Shown piece by piece: positions 1 to 9,444 of a DNA stretch of 64,000 bases. The stretch's first letter is position 1. Each line of letters starts with the position of its first letter. The stretch lies in the NCBI RefSeq assembly GCF_047302465.1, contig NZ_CP178621.1, positions 3,472,001-3,536,000 of the forward strand, read 5' to 3'. This DNA comes from JACMRP01 sp047302465 (GTDB lineage Bacteria; Bdellovibrionota; Bdellovibrionia; Bdellovibrionales; Bdellovibrionaceae). The notes beneath the pieces are model-generated. The model ran no database searches, was not told where the DNA came from, and saw only the letters and a list, made by a program, of their open reading frames with translations. Made by a program: the position numbers and the translations under genes.

Positions 1-890
1 ATCAAGCAGCGGTCCGCAAGGCCTGCACCCACGATATTCTTAGCAATGTGACGAGCTGCGTAAGCCGCAGAACGATCCACTTTAGAAGGATCTTTACCAG
101 AGAACGCGCCACCGCCGTGAGCGCCATGACCACCATAGGTATCTACGATGATTTTACGGCCCGTCAAACCGGCGTCTCCCATAGGACCGCCTGTTACGAA
201 ACGACCTGTAGGGTTCACGTGGAATTTTGTATCCTTGTCGATCCACTTCCCTGGAATGTGTTTTTTGATCAATTCGCTAACAACAAAGTCTTTGATTGTC
301 GCATTGTTCACGTCCTCAGCATGCTGAGTGGAAATTACGATTGTATCAATGCGCTTTGCGAGACCATTTTCATACTGAACAGTCACTTGAGATTTTGCGT
401 CTGGACGAAGCCAGTTTACTTTACCGGCTTTTCTAAGAGCAGCTAACTCACGTACCAACGTGTGTGACATCGCGATAGAAAGAGGCATCAACTCCGGAGT
501 TTCATTCACCGCATAACCGAACATCAAACCTTGGTCGCCGGCACCTTGATCGTCGCTCAAAGTTTCTTTCACGCCGACTGCGATATCCGGGCTTTGCTGA
601 CCTACAGCGATCATGACGCCGCAAGTTTTGTAGTCAAAGCCTTTGTCAGTATCGTCGTATCCAATACGCTTCACAACATTACGAGCGACATCTGTAAAAT
701 TCACTTTTGCAGACGTGGAAATCTCACCAGCAACAACGACAAGACCTGTCGTCAACAATGTTTCACAAGCCACACGGCCCTTTGGATCTTGCGCCAGGAT
801 TGCATCCAAAATGCCATCACTGATTTGATCCGCCATTTTATCCGGATGTCCTTCTGAAACTGATTCGCTTGTAAAAAGATAGTTTTTCAA
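1..890 (-). CDS. metK: S-adenosylmethionine synthetase, 3' end cut by window edge
   Basis: Makes S-adenosylmethionine from methionine and ATP in the cytoplasm. About 296 N-terminal residues are visible, out of the roughly 385-390 usual for the family. The start region reads LKNYLFTSESVSEGHPDKMADQ, the N-terminal MetK signature, and the last visible residues (AARHIAKNIVGAGLADRC) are the conserved segment of the central domain. The start chosen is a TTG at 888-890 with a purine-rich AGAGGG about 8 nt upstream; no ATG fits the family's N-terminus. The missing C-terminus lies to the left of the window. Its own promoter should lie in 891-990, downstream of the hpf terminator. Identification is firm. 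Confidence 0.95.
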   Translation of the reverse strand, partial: MKNYLFTSESVSEGHPDKMADQISDGILDAILAQDPKGRVACETLLTTGLVVVAGEISTSAKVNFTDVARNVVKRIGYDDTDKGFDYKTCGVMIAVGQQSPDIAVGVKETLSDDQGAGDQGLMFGYAVNETPELMPLSIAMSHTLVRELAALRKAGKVNWLRPDAKSQVTVQYENGLAKRIDTIVISTQHAEDVNNATIKDFVVSELIKKHIPGKWIDKDTKFHVNPTGRFVTGGPMGDAGLTGRKIIVDTYGGHGAHGGGAFSGKDPSKVDRSAAYAARHIAKNIVGAGLADRCL

Positions 891-990
891 GTTCGTGCCC
901 TCTTCGTACGCTAAGTTTGGTCAATGTTTGACGATTGTATGATTTTTATCGTAACGGCGCAAACTAACCTAAAACCGGGGCAGGGGTCAA

Positions 991-1021
991 TAAAAAGCCC
1001 CCGGTTTTTTAGGCCGGGGGC
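991..1021 (-). terminator. Rho-independent terminator after hpf
   Basis: Read on the minus strand, an 8-bp GC stem (GCCCCCGG/CCGGGGGC) with a loop containing AAAAAA is followed by TTTTTA. It lies 30 nt past the hpf stop and separates hpf from metK. Confidence 0.85.
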
Positions 1022-1050
1022 ATTGAAGTAATTCTATTGTTATTAAGGGC

Positions 1051-1425
1051 TTAGGACGCCTTTTTGCCGGTCCGAGCTTCAAATTCCAAACGAGAGTTTA
1101 ATTGGTCGATTTTGCCCTCTCGGCTGAGCTCTGGTTTCTTATGGTGTTGCATAATTTTGCGGGTTTTTAGGAACTGCTTTTCAAGCTTTTCCACAACCAA
1201 ATCTACGGCTGTGTAGACATCCATGTTGTAGGACGTCGCTTTAAAATACTTCTCTCGGGTATTAACCGTAACCTCCACACAAAATTCGTTTTTTGTTTTG
1301 CTGAAATAGACGTTGCCGTAGCCTTCTTTAAGCAGGAACTTCCCAATCTCTTCCATTTTCTCTTCCGCGTACTGAACTAGCGAATCTGAGTGATCGAGGT
1401 GCTTAAAGGTGTAATTGAGTTTCAT
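1051..1425 (-). CDS. hpf: Ribosome hibernation promoting factor / RaiA family
   Basis: A 124-residue protein of the HPF/YfiA fold that binds the 30S subunit and parks idle ribosomes. The N-terminal KLNYTFKHLDHSDSLVQYAEEKM and the central VEVTVNTREKYFKATSYNMDVYTAVDLVVEKLEKQ match the beta-alpha-beta-beta-beta-alpha pattern of the family. Its length lies between short HPF (about 95-113 aa) and long HPF (about 180 aa), with no long-form dimerisation domain. The ATG at 1425 has AGAGGAGA upstream. The leader carries a stable hairpin (GGTCCC/GGGACC, 1448-1465) a short way before the ribosome binding site. In many proteobacteria hpf sits just after rpoN; here they are 4.8 kb apart with unrelated genes between. 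Confidence 0.9.
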   Translation of the reverse strand: MKLNYTFKHLDHSDSLVQYAEEKMEEIGKFLLKEGYGNVYFSKTKNEFCVEVTVNTREKYFKATSYNMDVYTAVDLVVEKLEKQFLKTRKIMQHHKKPELSREGKIDQLNSRLEFEARTGKKAS

Positions 1426-1619
1426 GAAATCTCCTCTGTACGGTAGTGGTCCCCCTTTCGGGACCTTGGTCTTAATTTCTTATCGGCGCTGCCCGACTAA
1501 AGATGAGAGTGTTTTGGGGTTTTTCTGCAAAGGATAACTTGATGCTCTGCCTCCTGTTGTGAAGTGAGATCCCGGGGAGGGGTCTTCTCATAATGAGACA
1601 GGTCTAGGCTGTAAAAAGG

Positions 1620-3812
1620 TTAAAAATAGGAGTCAAAAATGTCTATGAGTTTGCCATTGAGCCACTTGATTTTGAGCTCCTCAGAAAGGCGATGGGCGTT
1701 ATTGAAATACGCCATGACTTCTTTCCGGAATTCAATGGCCGTGCCTTCATGCAGGATCAGAACTCCGGCCTCGGTATCATGAGTGAAGCTGCGAATGTTC
1801 ATGTTCACAGAACTGACGAAGCTGAGCTTCTGATCGATCAGCAAAAGCTTGGCGTGCATGATAGACTTCGGCTCGACCCACTCATACATCTCGACATCAC
1901 GGAAGTGGCGATTGACGCCTTTCTTATTCACGTCCTCAGCGATCTTCGGAACGTCATCCCCTGCTAACTGGATGCGTGTCAGAATCTTGATTTTGACGCC
2001 TCTTTTGGCCGCGCGCACCAAGGCTTCGCTGATGGCCTCAGAGGGACGGAAATACGGGGTCGTTAAAAGAATCTCTTTTTGGGCAGAGTCAAACATTTCA
2101 ACATAGAACTTCTCAAGCTGATAGTTGTCCGCGTACGGAATAGAAAGAACATGGCGAACGACCGGAGTTTGCTGAGATAAATTCTTAAAATACGATGATT
2201 GAGCCGGATCCATAGGACGTGAAACATTCAAGTTCGTAGAACGCACAATGTTTGTCTTCTCATCTTTATTCCAGAACTGAAGCATCTGTGCCAAGACGGA
2301 CTTGATAAAATCAGTTCCGCGAACTTCAACTTCGAAATCGTCGTAATAAACAAAAGGCTTTTCACCACGGGCATAGTCTACCAGCCACGGATAACGAGTG
2401 TACGCAGGCTTATCTCGGAACAAATAAGAGTCGCGGATATTTCGTCCGCCCGACACCAAGAAATTCTTCTGCGGATCCTTCTCTGAGTACCCAATTAGAA
2501 GCTTCACATGGTTCACGCGGTGGAACTTATCAAACCACGAACCATCTTTTCCATTGGTAAAATGATACTGGTAATACTGTAATTTGACGTTAGGGCGCCC
2601 CTCTAAAAGTTGACTAAGAATCCTCTTGTCTTTCTCAAAAGTCGTCGCTTCAGGCACCAAGATGCGGACTTGGGCGCCTTTGTCGGCATGATAGCGTAAA
2701 GCTTGCGCAAGAACAGTTCCGTAAAAGTCGGCGCTGAAATTCAATGAGGAGACCCAAATAAAATCCAGCTTTGGCGCTTTTGAGAAATCCAATCTTACAA
2801 GTGGATTTTTCTGTTGATATGCCTCTTGCGGAACATCAGAACCGGTCAACCCTCTGATCTTGGCATTGAAGGCTTTGATAGGATTACGAAGCATTTCAAT
2901 TTTATCGAAAGGACGCGGGCAAGTGACTTGATTGTAATCCTGCTGCCAGAAAAAGGACACAGGATCCTTCTCTGAAAAGCCCGTCGGACGCGCACAAACC
3001 TCTAGATGTTGGTGAAACTCTTTCGCGGACGGAATCAATTTGTCCAAAGATACTAGATTCATTTGATGAGTCCAGGCTTTGGCATTTTTGAATTTGAAAA
3101 GAAGACGGCACGATGTCACGCCTGGCGTGAAGCCAACGACTATGTTTTGGCCCGTATTATACCAGATAAATTCATAGAAGAGCCTTCGCTTTTTTGTTTT
3201 GAAAAAGAGGGCTCCATCTTCATACTCAATCATGTCATTGCATTCTAAACGACCTGCCAAGGTGGTCGTGTCTTCTCGGCCCTCACTAAGAACTTCAGCG
3301 CTCAATTTGTTTTTTAGTTCTAAGCGATAACCACCAAATGCTTTCGTATCTAAAGCGAACGCCGCCGATGTTGACGCATTTGTAATTTCGAATCCCTTCA
3401 GGCCTTCGATCTCTAAGAGGTCATTTTTCTGATTCGGATTTGGCAAGGTTTGAACTTCAAACCAAGGACCGACTCCTTGCCACGCTCTTGAAGATACACT
3501 TAACGACAAAGACCGCTCTAGCTCTTTGCGCTCCTCTTGAAGTTTAACGGTTTGATTTTTGATTTTTTCGATTTCTCTCTTGAGATCCATCTCCTCAACG
3601 ATTTTTTCGTTGTCCGTTTTCTGAAGCTGATCGAGTTTGCGATTCAACTCATAAATACGGTTGTAAAGCTGAGCCAAATTAAAATCAATTTCCTGAATTT
3701 TTTGAGCTTTATTACGCTCAAGAATATCAACTGAACTTGGAGCACGCGTCTCCACAACAGAACACGCAGATAGGAAATTCAGCAGAATGACAGAAAACAA
3801 AATCAGCTTCAT
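1620..3812 (-). CDS. Lipoprotein with phospholipase D-like domains
   Basis: A 730-residue exported lipoprotein: MKLILFSVILLNFLSAC is a signal peptide ending in a lipobox (LSAC, Cys17). Residues about 30-100 are a charged predicted coiled coil. The C-terminal half has two PLD-like repeats. The second holds a complete HKD motif (HAKLLLID, then SSVNMNIRS) near residue 660. The first has HVKLLIGY followed by SGGRNIRDS, so the Asp of HxKx4D is replaced by Tyr. PLD enzymes use both motifs to cleave or transfer phosphodiesters (phospholipid or nucleic acid), so activity is possible but not assured. The layout recalls cardiolipin synthases, but with a lipid anchor in place of membrane segments. It is monocistronic by spacing. 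The substrate is unknown. Confidence 0.75.
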   Translation of the reverse strand: MKLILFSVILLNFLSACSVVETRAPSSVDILERNKAQKIQEIDFNLAQLYNRIYELNRKLDQLQKTDNEKIVEEMDLKREIEKIKNQTVKLQEERKELERSLSLSVSSRAWQGVGPWFEVQTLPNPNQKNDLLEIEGLKGFEITNASTSAAFALDTKAFGGYRLELKNKLSAEVLSEGREDTTTLAGRLECNDMIEYEDGALFFKTKKRRLFYEFIWYNTGQNIVVGFTPGVTSCRLLFKFKNAKAWTHQMNLVSLDKLIPSAKEFHQHLEVCARPTGFSEKDPVSFFWQQDYNQVTCPRPFDKIEMLRNPIKAFNAKIRGLTGSDVPQEAYQQKNPLVRLDFSKAPKLDFIWVSSLNFSADFYGTVLAQALRYHADKGAQVRILVPEATTFEKDKRILSQLLEGRPNVKLQYYQYHFTNGKDGSWFDKFHRVNHVKLLIGYSEKDPQKNFLVSGGRNIRDSYLFRDKPAYTRYPWLVDYARGEKPFVYYDDFEVEVRGTDFIKSVLAQMLQFWNKDEKTNIVRSTNLNVSRPMDPAQSSYFKNLSQQTPVVRHVLSIPYADNYQLEKFYVEMFDSAQKEILLTTPYFRPSEAISEALVRAAKRGVKIKILTRIQLAGDDVPKIAEDVNKKGVNRHFRDVEMYEWVEPKSIMHAKLLLIDQKLSFVSSVNMNIRSFTHDTEAGVLILHEGTAIEFRKEVMAYFNNAHRLSEELKIKWLNGKLIDIFDSYF

Positions 3813-4017
3813 CTCCTAATTATCGGAAAACTGCTCTGAAAACTAAGGTCAAGAAGCGCTCTGCCACCTCGAACCAGACCTCGACTTTCGACCTTATCAT
3901 CTCATCATCGGAACACCTTTTGGAAAGTCGCATGTATTACTTCAATCCAAACCCTTTTATTTTGAAGAGCATTTTCACTCGGTGAACAATTTCTGCCTAC
4001 AGCTTTAGGAGGCAAAT

Positions 4018-4458
4018 ATGTACCGATTGATTCTATCAAGCGCATTTTTACTATTTTTTGGTTCGCAGGTCTTGGCCGCAGAACTGACTCCCGACAATAT
4101 CATTGGTAACTACAAAGTGAGTGCCCGTGCGGGGTTTATGAAAGTCTATTTGAATTTCAATGTTGTCAGCGCGCAAGAATTTGAAATTCAACGTGTTTAC
4201 ACCAGCGGACGCAAAGACGAAGTTTGCAAAGGAAAATTTGATCTGAACTCTCATGTGTTCTGGGATTTTGACAGTCTCGGCGCCGGCAAGCTCTTCAAAG
4301 GTGTCTTCATTTGTCCGAGCAAACCCGACAAACCGGTTGATTTCAATATCGACTTCAAAGACAAAACGACAGAAGACTTAGCAAAAGGCACCAACGTCAC
4401 TGTGACAAGCTCATTGGCGCCAGGACGAAATATCCAAGCTCACGTGAAGAAGCACTAG
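4018..4458 (+). CDS. Small exported protein, function unknown
   Basis: A 146-residue protein beginning MYRLILSSAFLLFFGSQVLAAE, a standard signal peptide with an Ala-x-Ala-type cleavage site. The mature part is beta-rich and has two Cys residues (VCKGK and FICPS) that could form one disulfide. No family was recognised. The ATG at 4018 has AGGAGG about 6 nt upstream. The gene is divergent from the PLD-like lipoprotein and convergent with the acyl-CoA dehydrogenase, whose stop lies only 5 nt away. A periplasmic location is inferred from the signal peptide. Confidence 0.7.
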   Translation: MYRLILSSAFLLFFGSQVLAAELTPDNIIGNYKVSARAGFMKVYLNFNVVSAQEFEIQRVYTSGRKDEVCKGKFDLNSHVFWDFDSLGAGKLFKGVFICPSKPDKPVDFNIDFKDKTTEDLAKGTNVTVTSSLAPGRNIQAHVKKH

Positions 4459-4463
4459 CCTCT

Positions 4464-6161
4464 TCACAATCCTTTGATGATCTCCGCGTTCGAGAAGCGA
4501 TGGCTTTGCGAAGTCTCGGGGACTTCAAACAAAGTATTGCGTGTGCACCAACGACGAGCGGTTTCGATATCGCGCAAATCTTTGGTGTGCAACGCAAACT
4601 CGGTCATTAAAGTCGCAGCGAAGATATTGCCAACGCTGAACGCAAAGTAGCGCGCAGAAGTTTGCAAATCTTCGAGACCGCCGGTTCCACCAGAAGCAAT
4701 TTTATGGAAATAGCTTTCAAGATCCTTCAGAGATTTTTCGATTGCTTGAACCTCGCCTTTGAGTTGCTGTCCAGCCATCGGCTCTTTCATGATTCCTTGA
4801 AGACGGTGTCCGAGCTCTTTCATAAACGGCTTGAAAGCATTCTCTTTTTCGATTGCTCGTAGAATATCCAAGCTCAAAACATTTGTAGTACCTTCCCAGA
4901 TCGGGAAAACTTGAGCATCACGCAGCATCCGAGGCATTCCCGTGTCTTCGACGTACCCTGCTCCACCAAAAACTTCCATCACTTCGCTAGTCACGGACAT
5001 GCACTTTTTAGCAGAGAAAAGTTTAATAACCGGAGTCAAAAGTCTGAGGAGTGCGCTTTCCTCTTCGGTGGCTTTACCACACTCTTCTTTTCCAAGAAGC
5101 TCGACAGCTCTCATGACTAAGTGAAAGCTCGCGGCGTAATCCACATAAAGATCCATCATTGTTTCCACATGCAATGGATGATCAATAATTTTACGACCAA
5201 AAGCTTCCCGCTTTTGCGAATAATCTTTTGCTAAAGCAAGTCCTCGGCGCATGTGTGAAAGCGCGCAAACAGAATTATAAACGCGCGTGATGTTGAAAAG
5301 ACTCGCGATCTTTTTCACACCACCACCTTCACCGCCAACAAGACGCGCAGGAGTCCCCTGCAAGCTAAGTTCCGCTGTAGGCAATGATTTCGTGCCCAAT
5401 TTGTCTTTCAAGCGGTGAACCATGATCTTATTCAGCTCATTTTTGTCATTGCGAAGTTCAAGATAAAACAAACTCAAACCGCGGCTGCCTTTGTCGGCGC
5501 CTTCAATGCGAGCCAAGGTCATTGCCATTTGGGATGTTGTCGCCGAGGTAAACCACTTAGTTCCATGCAACTCATAGTGGTCTCCGACTTTCTTTGCAAT
5601 CGTCGAAGTGCCGCTGACATCAGAACCTCCAGTTCTTTCAGTCATCCATTGCCCTGACGTCCAAAAGTTTTTCGGATCGCGGCTTGTAAGATGGCGATAG
5701 GCTTTGTTTTTAAGATAGTCATCACCATAGAGTTCAATGGCGCGAGTGGCTCCATCCGTCATTGCCAAAGGGCAAGAGTAAATCGCAGATGATGGATGAT
5801 AAAGATAAAGAAGCGCCATTTGGTATATACGAGAATACTCGTCAAACTTGCGTTCATAGCCTGCAGCGATCAAACCTTCTTCGGCAGCAACACCCTCGAG
5901 TTGCTTCCAGCCGTTGCAAGTTTCAATGTGATCGATGCGCTTTCCCCAGGGATCGTAAGGAATATGCTTTGGCGGATTTTTTTCGGCTTCATCGGCCCAC
6001 GCTAGCATGTCCGTCGCGGCACGCTGACCAAGATGTGTAAGATGAGCAGTCATATTGGAAACGACCATCGCAGGAATGCGCCAGTGCAAATAAGCTTGAA
6101 GCAAGCGATCTTCAGTGTATTGATTTTTCAAACCAGGGGCTTCTTGAAAAAACTCAGACAT
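4464..6161 (-). CDS. Acyl-CoA dehydrogenase, AidB-like
   Basis: FAD-dependent acyl-CoA dehydrogenase of 565 residues, longer than the roughly 380-residue beta-oxidation enzymes and close in size to AidB-like members. Visible marks are FWTSGQWMTERTGGSDVSG (FAD/substrate signature), the middle-domain HGTKWFTSA, and FGGAGYVEDTGMPRMLRDAQVFPIWEGTTN near the C-terminus, where the Glu of WEGTTN is the usual catalytic base. After this come about 120 extra residues. The start was placed at the second ATG (6159-6161) because GAGAGG directly abuts the first ATG but lies 9 nt before the second. It probably acts on branched or long acyl-CoA; the exact substrate cannot be read from the sequence. Confidence 0.85.
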   Translation of the reverse strand: MSEFFQEAPGLKNQYTEDRLLQAYLHWRIPAMVVSNMTAHLTHLGQRAATDMLAWADEAEKNPPKHIPYDPWGKRIDHIETCNGWKQLEGVAAEEGLIAAGYERKFDEYSRIYQMALLYLYHPSSAIYSCPLAMTDGATRAIELYGDDYLKNKAYRHLTSRDPKNFWTSGQWMTERTGGSDVSGTSTIAKKVGDHYELHGTKWFTSATTSQMAMTLARIEGADKGSRGLSLFYLELRNDKNELNKIMVHRLKDKLGTKSLPTAELSLQGTPARLVGGEGGGVKKIASLFNITRVYNSVCALSHMRRGLALAKDYSQKREAFGRKIIDHPLHVETMMDLYVDYAASFHLVMRAVELLGKEECGKATEEESALLRLLTPVIKLFSAKKCMSVTSEVMEVFGGAGYVEDTGMPRMLRDAQVFPIWEGTTNVLSLDILRAIEKENAFKPFMKELGHRLQGIMKEPMAGQQLKGEVQAIEKSLKDLESYFHKIASGGTGGLEDLQTSARYFAFSVGNIFAATLMTEFALHTKDLRDIETARRWCTRNTLFEVPETSQSHRFSNAEIIKGL

Positions 6162-6263
6162 CTCGCACATCCTCTCAACAAGTTATTATTATTCTCTGCC
6201 TAGAAAACGCAGAGATCAATATCTTGTTGCGGACACCAATGCCAGACAGGAAACGGGTTTACC

Positions 6264-7700
6264 TTAGAAGAATTTTTTGCGCTGACTAGAAGGTAAGATT
6301 TTTAGCATATCGCGGTACTTTGCCACGGTACGACGGGCGATTTGAATGCCATCGGTCTTGAGCAACTCCACGATCTTTTGGTCAGAGAGCGGATTCTTAG
6401 GATCTTCTTTAGCCACCAGATCTTTGATTTTAAGCTTCACAGATTCGCTGGCAAGAGCATCACCATCTGAAGAGCTGATACCAGAATTAAAGAAGTATTT
6501 AAGCTCATAAATACCTTGTGGGGTATGAACATACTTTGCGGTCGTCACACGACTGACTGTGGATTCATGCATACCGATGTCATTTGCGATATCGCGCAAA
6601 ATCATCGGTTTTAAGTGTGCAGCACCTTTTTCAAAGAACTCACGCTGATGTTTTACAATACTTTCAGCAACTTTGTAGATCGTTCTTTGTCTTTGATGGA
6701 TCGACTTGATCAACCAAACTGCCGAACGAAGTTTCTCTTGAATATAATCATGAGTTTTATCTTCGGCTTTATTTCCACCTTTAAGCACGTTTTTATAGAA
6801 GTTAGAAATCTTCAAACGCGGAAGACCGTCCTCATTCAAGGACACAACAAAATCGTCTCCGACTTTATAAACATAGACATCCGGAGTAACGTACTGAGTT
6901 TCATTACTAACAAACGCACGACCTGGCTTTGGATCCATCGAATAGATGATCTTACACATCTCGATGATTTCTTCGAGCTGACGGCCCATCGCTTTTGCAA
7001 TGGCGTCGTAATTCTTTTTCTCGAGATCTTTCAAGTGATTTGAAATCAAAGCCACTAGATCCTGAGTGTCTTCTTCCAAGTGTTTTGCTTGGATCAAAAG
7101 ACATTCTTTAAGGTCACGAGCGCCCACTCCTGGTGGGTCAAATTCGTGAATAAGGCTTAAAGTATCATCAAGATCTTCAATGGCGATATTTTCTTCCGCA
7201 GCAATTTGCTCAAGCGGGGTCTTGATATAGCCATCGTCATCAATATAGTTCATCAAAATGTCAGCGACCTTTTCTTCATGCTCGCTGAAACCATTCATTT
7301 TTACTTGCCAAGAAAGATGCTCATGCAACGTCTGAGACGCAGAAATCGCGTTCTCATAGTTCATGATCTCTTCACTGCCCGCCATTCCAGACTGAGGAGG
7401 CTTTTGATTCTGTTCGAAATAGCTTTCCCATTCGAACTCATCTTGTTTTTGCGGGTCTTGCGTATTGGTATCTACAACTTCGGCACCACCGCCGTCGACT
7501 TCGGTCGCGGCTTCTTTGGTTCGTTGCAGATCTTCTTCTTTTAGGATTTCAGCTTCTTCAAGGATCGGGTTCTCTTCAAGCTCAGAACGAACAGCAGTCT
7601 CAAGCTCCATACGCGACATCTGCAACAGCTTAATAGCCTGTTGCAGCTGCGGTGTGATCACCAAGGATTGGCTTAAGTTCATCGTCTGGCGAAGAGCCAC
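6264..7700 (-). CDS. rpoN: RNA polymerase sigma-54 factor
   Basis: A 478-residue sigma-54. Region I is visible as LSQSLVITPQLQQAIKLLQMS and SELEENPILEE; the acidic region II follows (about 50-110); the core-binding and helix-turn-helix parts are in the middle; and the RpoN box ARRTVAKYRD stands near the C-terminus. The start is a GTG at 7698-7700 with AGGAG 8 nt upstream. It is the last gene of the long Kdo/LPS/Glt-like series, 11 nt after lptB, which is the usual proteobacterial lptB-rpoN linkage. The activator at 27255 is a likely partner. Identification is firm. Confidence 0.97.
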   Translation of the reverse strand: MALRQTMNLSQSLVITPQLQQAIKLLQMSRMELETAVRSELEENPILEEAEILKEEDLQRTKEAATEVDGGGAEVVDTNTQDPQKQDEFEWESYFEQNQKPPQSGMAGSEEIMNYENAISASQTLHEHLSWQVKMNGFSEHEEKVADILMNYIDDDGYIKTPLEQIAAEENIAIEDLDDTLSLIHEFDPPGVGARDLKECLLIQAKHLEEDTQDLVALISNHLKDLEKKNYDAIAKAMGRQLEEIIEMCKIIYSMDPKPGRAFVSNETQYVTPDVYVYKVGDDFVVSLNEDGLPRLKISNFYKNVLKGGNKAEDKTHDYIQEKLRSAVWLIKSIHQRQRTIYKVAESIVKHQREFFEKGAAHLKPMILRDIANDIGMHESTVSRVTTAKYVHTPQGIYELKYFFNSGISSSDGDALASESVKLKIKDLVAKEDPKNPLSDQKIVELLKTDGIQIARRTVAKYRDMLKILPSSQRKKFF

Positions 7701-7711
7701 TGATATATCTC

Positions 7712-8434
7712 CTAAAGTCTAAAGTTCTCACCGAGGTAAAACTTGCGGGCCAGTTCGGAGTTTGCAATTTCGTCCGTACTTCCGCTTACCTGAATTTTAC
7801 CGTCTTTCAATATATAAGCATAGTCGCAAATGCCCAGAGTCTCACGAACGTTATGATCCGTGATCAAAACTCCTATACTTTTGGCCTTAAGTTCTCGGAT
7901 GATATTCTGAATATCCGCCACAGCAATGGGGTCAATCCCGGCGAAAGGCTCGTCGAGGAGCAGAAACTTCGGAGATCCCGCCAACGCACGGGCGATTTCG
8001 ACACGACGTCGTTCTCCCCCGGAAAGCGCATATCCATAGCTGTCACGGATATGTGTGATTCGGAAGTCTGAAAGCAATGCCTCGAGCTTCTCCGCACGCT
8101 GAGCCCCGCTATAGCCATGAGCCTCTAACGCGACGATAATGTTATCTGTGACAGTCAATTTACGGAAAATGCTTGGTTCTTGAGCTAAATAACTTAAGCC
8201 CACGCGAGCGCGATGGTACATGGGATCTTTCGAGATATCCTGATTATCCAGCTCGATTTGCCCGGAATCTGGCTTTACAAGGCCTACCACCATATAAAAG
8301 GAGGTCGTCTTACCAGCACCGTTTGGTCCCAAAAGCCCCACAACCTGTCCAGACTCAACAGAGAATGAAACTCCATCCACCACTTGGCGTTTTTTGTAAG
8401 CTTTCGAGATCTCTTTAATTTGCAAATAGCTCAC
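7712..8434 (-). CDS. lptB: LPS export ABC transporter ATP-binding protein
   Basis: A 240-residue cytoplasmic ATPase that powers lipopolysaccharide extraction from the inner membrane with LptF/LptG. Walker A (GPNGAGKTT), the Q-loop region, the signature LSGGERRRVE and Walker B (FLLLDEPFAGIDP) are all present, and LDEPFAGIDPIAVADIQ is typical of LptB. The GTG start at 8434 follows the lptC stop by 2 nt, indicating translational coupling. lptF and lptG are not in the window. Confidence 0.95.
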   Translation of the reverse strand: MSYLQIKEISKAYKKRQVVDGVSFSVESGQVVGLLGPNGAGKTTSFYMVVGLVKPDSGQIELDNQDISKDPMYHRARVGLSYLAQEPSIFRKLTVTDNIIVALEAHGYSGAQRAEKLEALLSDFRITHIRDSYGYALSGGERRRVEIARALAGSPKFLLLDEPFAGIDPIAVADIQNIIRELKAKSIGVLITDHNVRETLGICDYAYILKDGKIQVSGSTDEIANSELARKFYLGENFRL

Positions 8435-8436
8435 GG

Positions 8437-9402
8437 CTAGTCTCTCTTCTCCATACGCGCTCTGACTCTCTCCACCTTAACCTTTTTTCCGCCATCAAGA
8501 AAGATGATTTCCTCGCCGGAAAGTTCGTCTTGTCCTTGAACCACTTTTGGCTTTCCGCGGAAAGTGAAGATGTTCTTAAAGAGGTCTAGATCCACAGTAT
8601 CAGATGTTGCGACTTTGTCAGCATCGCTGACACGAACTCCGCCCTGCATCTGAATATAACTGATCAGATCTGTAACGCCTTTATACTGAAAAACCGCTGC
8701 AGGCCCCTGAAGGCGCAGGTTGGCATATTTCATTTCGACATTGCCCGAAAACTTAGCCTGGCGAGACTTACCAGAGAATTCGGCCTTATCACTTGTGATG
8801 AAAAAATCTTTGCCGTCTTTGAATTTTTTCGAGCCACGCACTGCTTGACTCACAGTCATACGACTGTCGTCGACTTGCACCAGCATATTTTTTCCTTCCA
8901 AGACAAAACCATCACCCATTTCGTCTTTAGGACCCTGCATAGTGACTTTTTCGGGACTCACGATCTGGCGTTTTTTTGCGTTGTAGAAAATGGACGGTGT
9001 TTTAAAAATGTAACCGTTTTCAGATCTCGTGACGACGTTCCCTTTGATTCGCAAATCTTTAGATTTACCATCAATGGACCCAAGGTCCCCGGTCACAGTA
9101 AAGCTGACTTTTTCTTTATTATAAAAAAGAACTTTGACGTTCTGAAGCTCCCAAACCGCGCTCTTTCCTTGATAGCCTTCTGCCACTTGCGAGAAAAGCT
9201 CCCAATCGCGACTCCCTTGCTGCGTTTCAACAAGATGAATGCCTTGAGCTTTTTGGTCGGGTTGACTGGGATCGTTTTGAGTAACAGCAGCTGGAGCTTC
9301 TTGAGTTTCTTGTTGCTCCAGCTTGTTAGGAAAAATAATGAGTACTTCGACGAAGAGAAAAATAAGCAGAACAATGAAAATGATATTTTTGAGGTTCTTC
9401 AT
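8437..9402 (-). CDS. LPS export protein, LptC-LptA fusion
   Basis: A 321-residue protein that appears to join two Lpt components. Residues 1-25 (MKNLKNIIFIVLLIFLFVEVLIIFP) form one N-terminal membrane segment as in LptC. Residues about 50-180 read as the periplasmic LptC beta-jellyroll (VWELQNVKVLFYNKEK, GNVVTRSENGYIFKT). Residues about 195-320 are LptA/OstA-like (FFITSDKAEFSGKSRQAKFSGNVEM, then LSGEEIIFLDGGKKVKVERVRARME). No separate lptA lies in the usual place between it and lptB. A TTG at 9429 would add nine residues, but nothing resembling a ribosome binding site precedes it, so the ATG was preferred. The protein would carry LPS across the periplasm as one chain. Confidence 0.8.
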   Translation of the reverse strand: MKNLKNIIFIVLLIFLFVEVLIIFPNKLEQQETQEAPAAVTQNDPSQPDQKAQGIHLVETQQGSRDWELFSQVAEGYQGKSAVWELQNVKVLFYNKEKVSFTVTGDLGSIDGKSKDLRIKGNVVTRSENGYIFKTPSIFYNAKKRQIVSPEKVTMQGPKDEMGDGFVLEGKNMLVQVDDSRMTVSQAVRGSKKFKDGKDFFITSDKAEFSGKSRQAKFSGNVEMKYANLRLQGPAAVFQYKGVTDLISYIQMQGGVRVSDADKVATSDTVDLDLFKNIFTFRGKPKVVQGQDELSGEEIIFLDGGKKVKVERVRARMEKRD

Positions 9403-9444
9403 CAGCTTAGTACCAGTAAAGGACCTCAAAAATAACAGGCGGTA

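Noticed and set aside
1480..1487. GCCGATAA (FliA -10) on the minus strand before hpf
   Set aside because: No TAAAGTTT-like -35 stands 11 nt upstream, so it was not called a promoter.
8845..9435. 196-codon plus-strand frame opposite the LptC-LptA gene
   Set aside because: Shadow of a conserved gene; composition (many Phe and His) is that of antisense frames.
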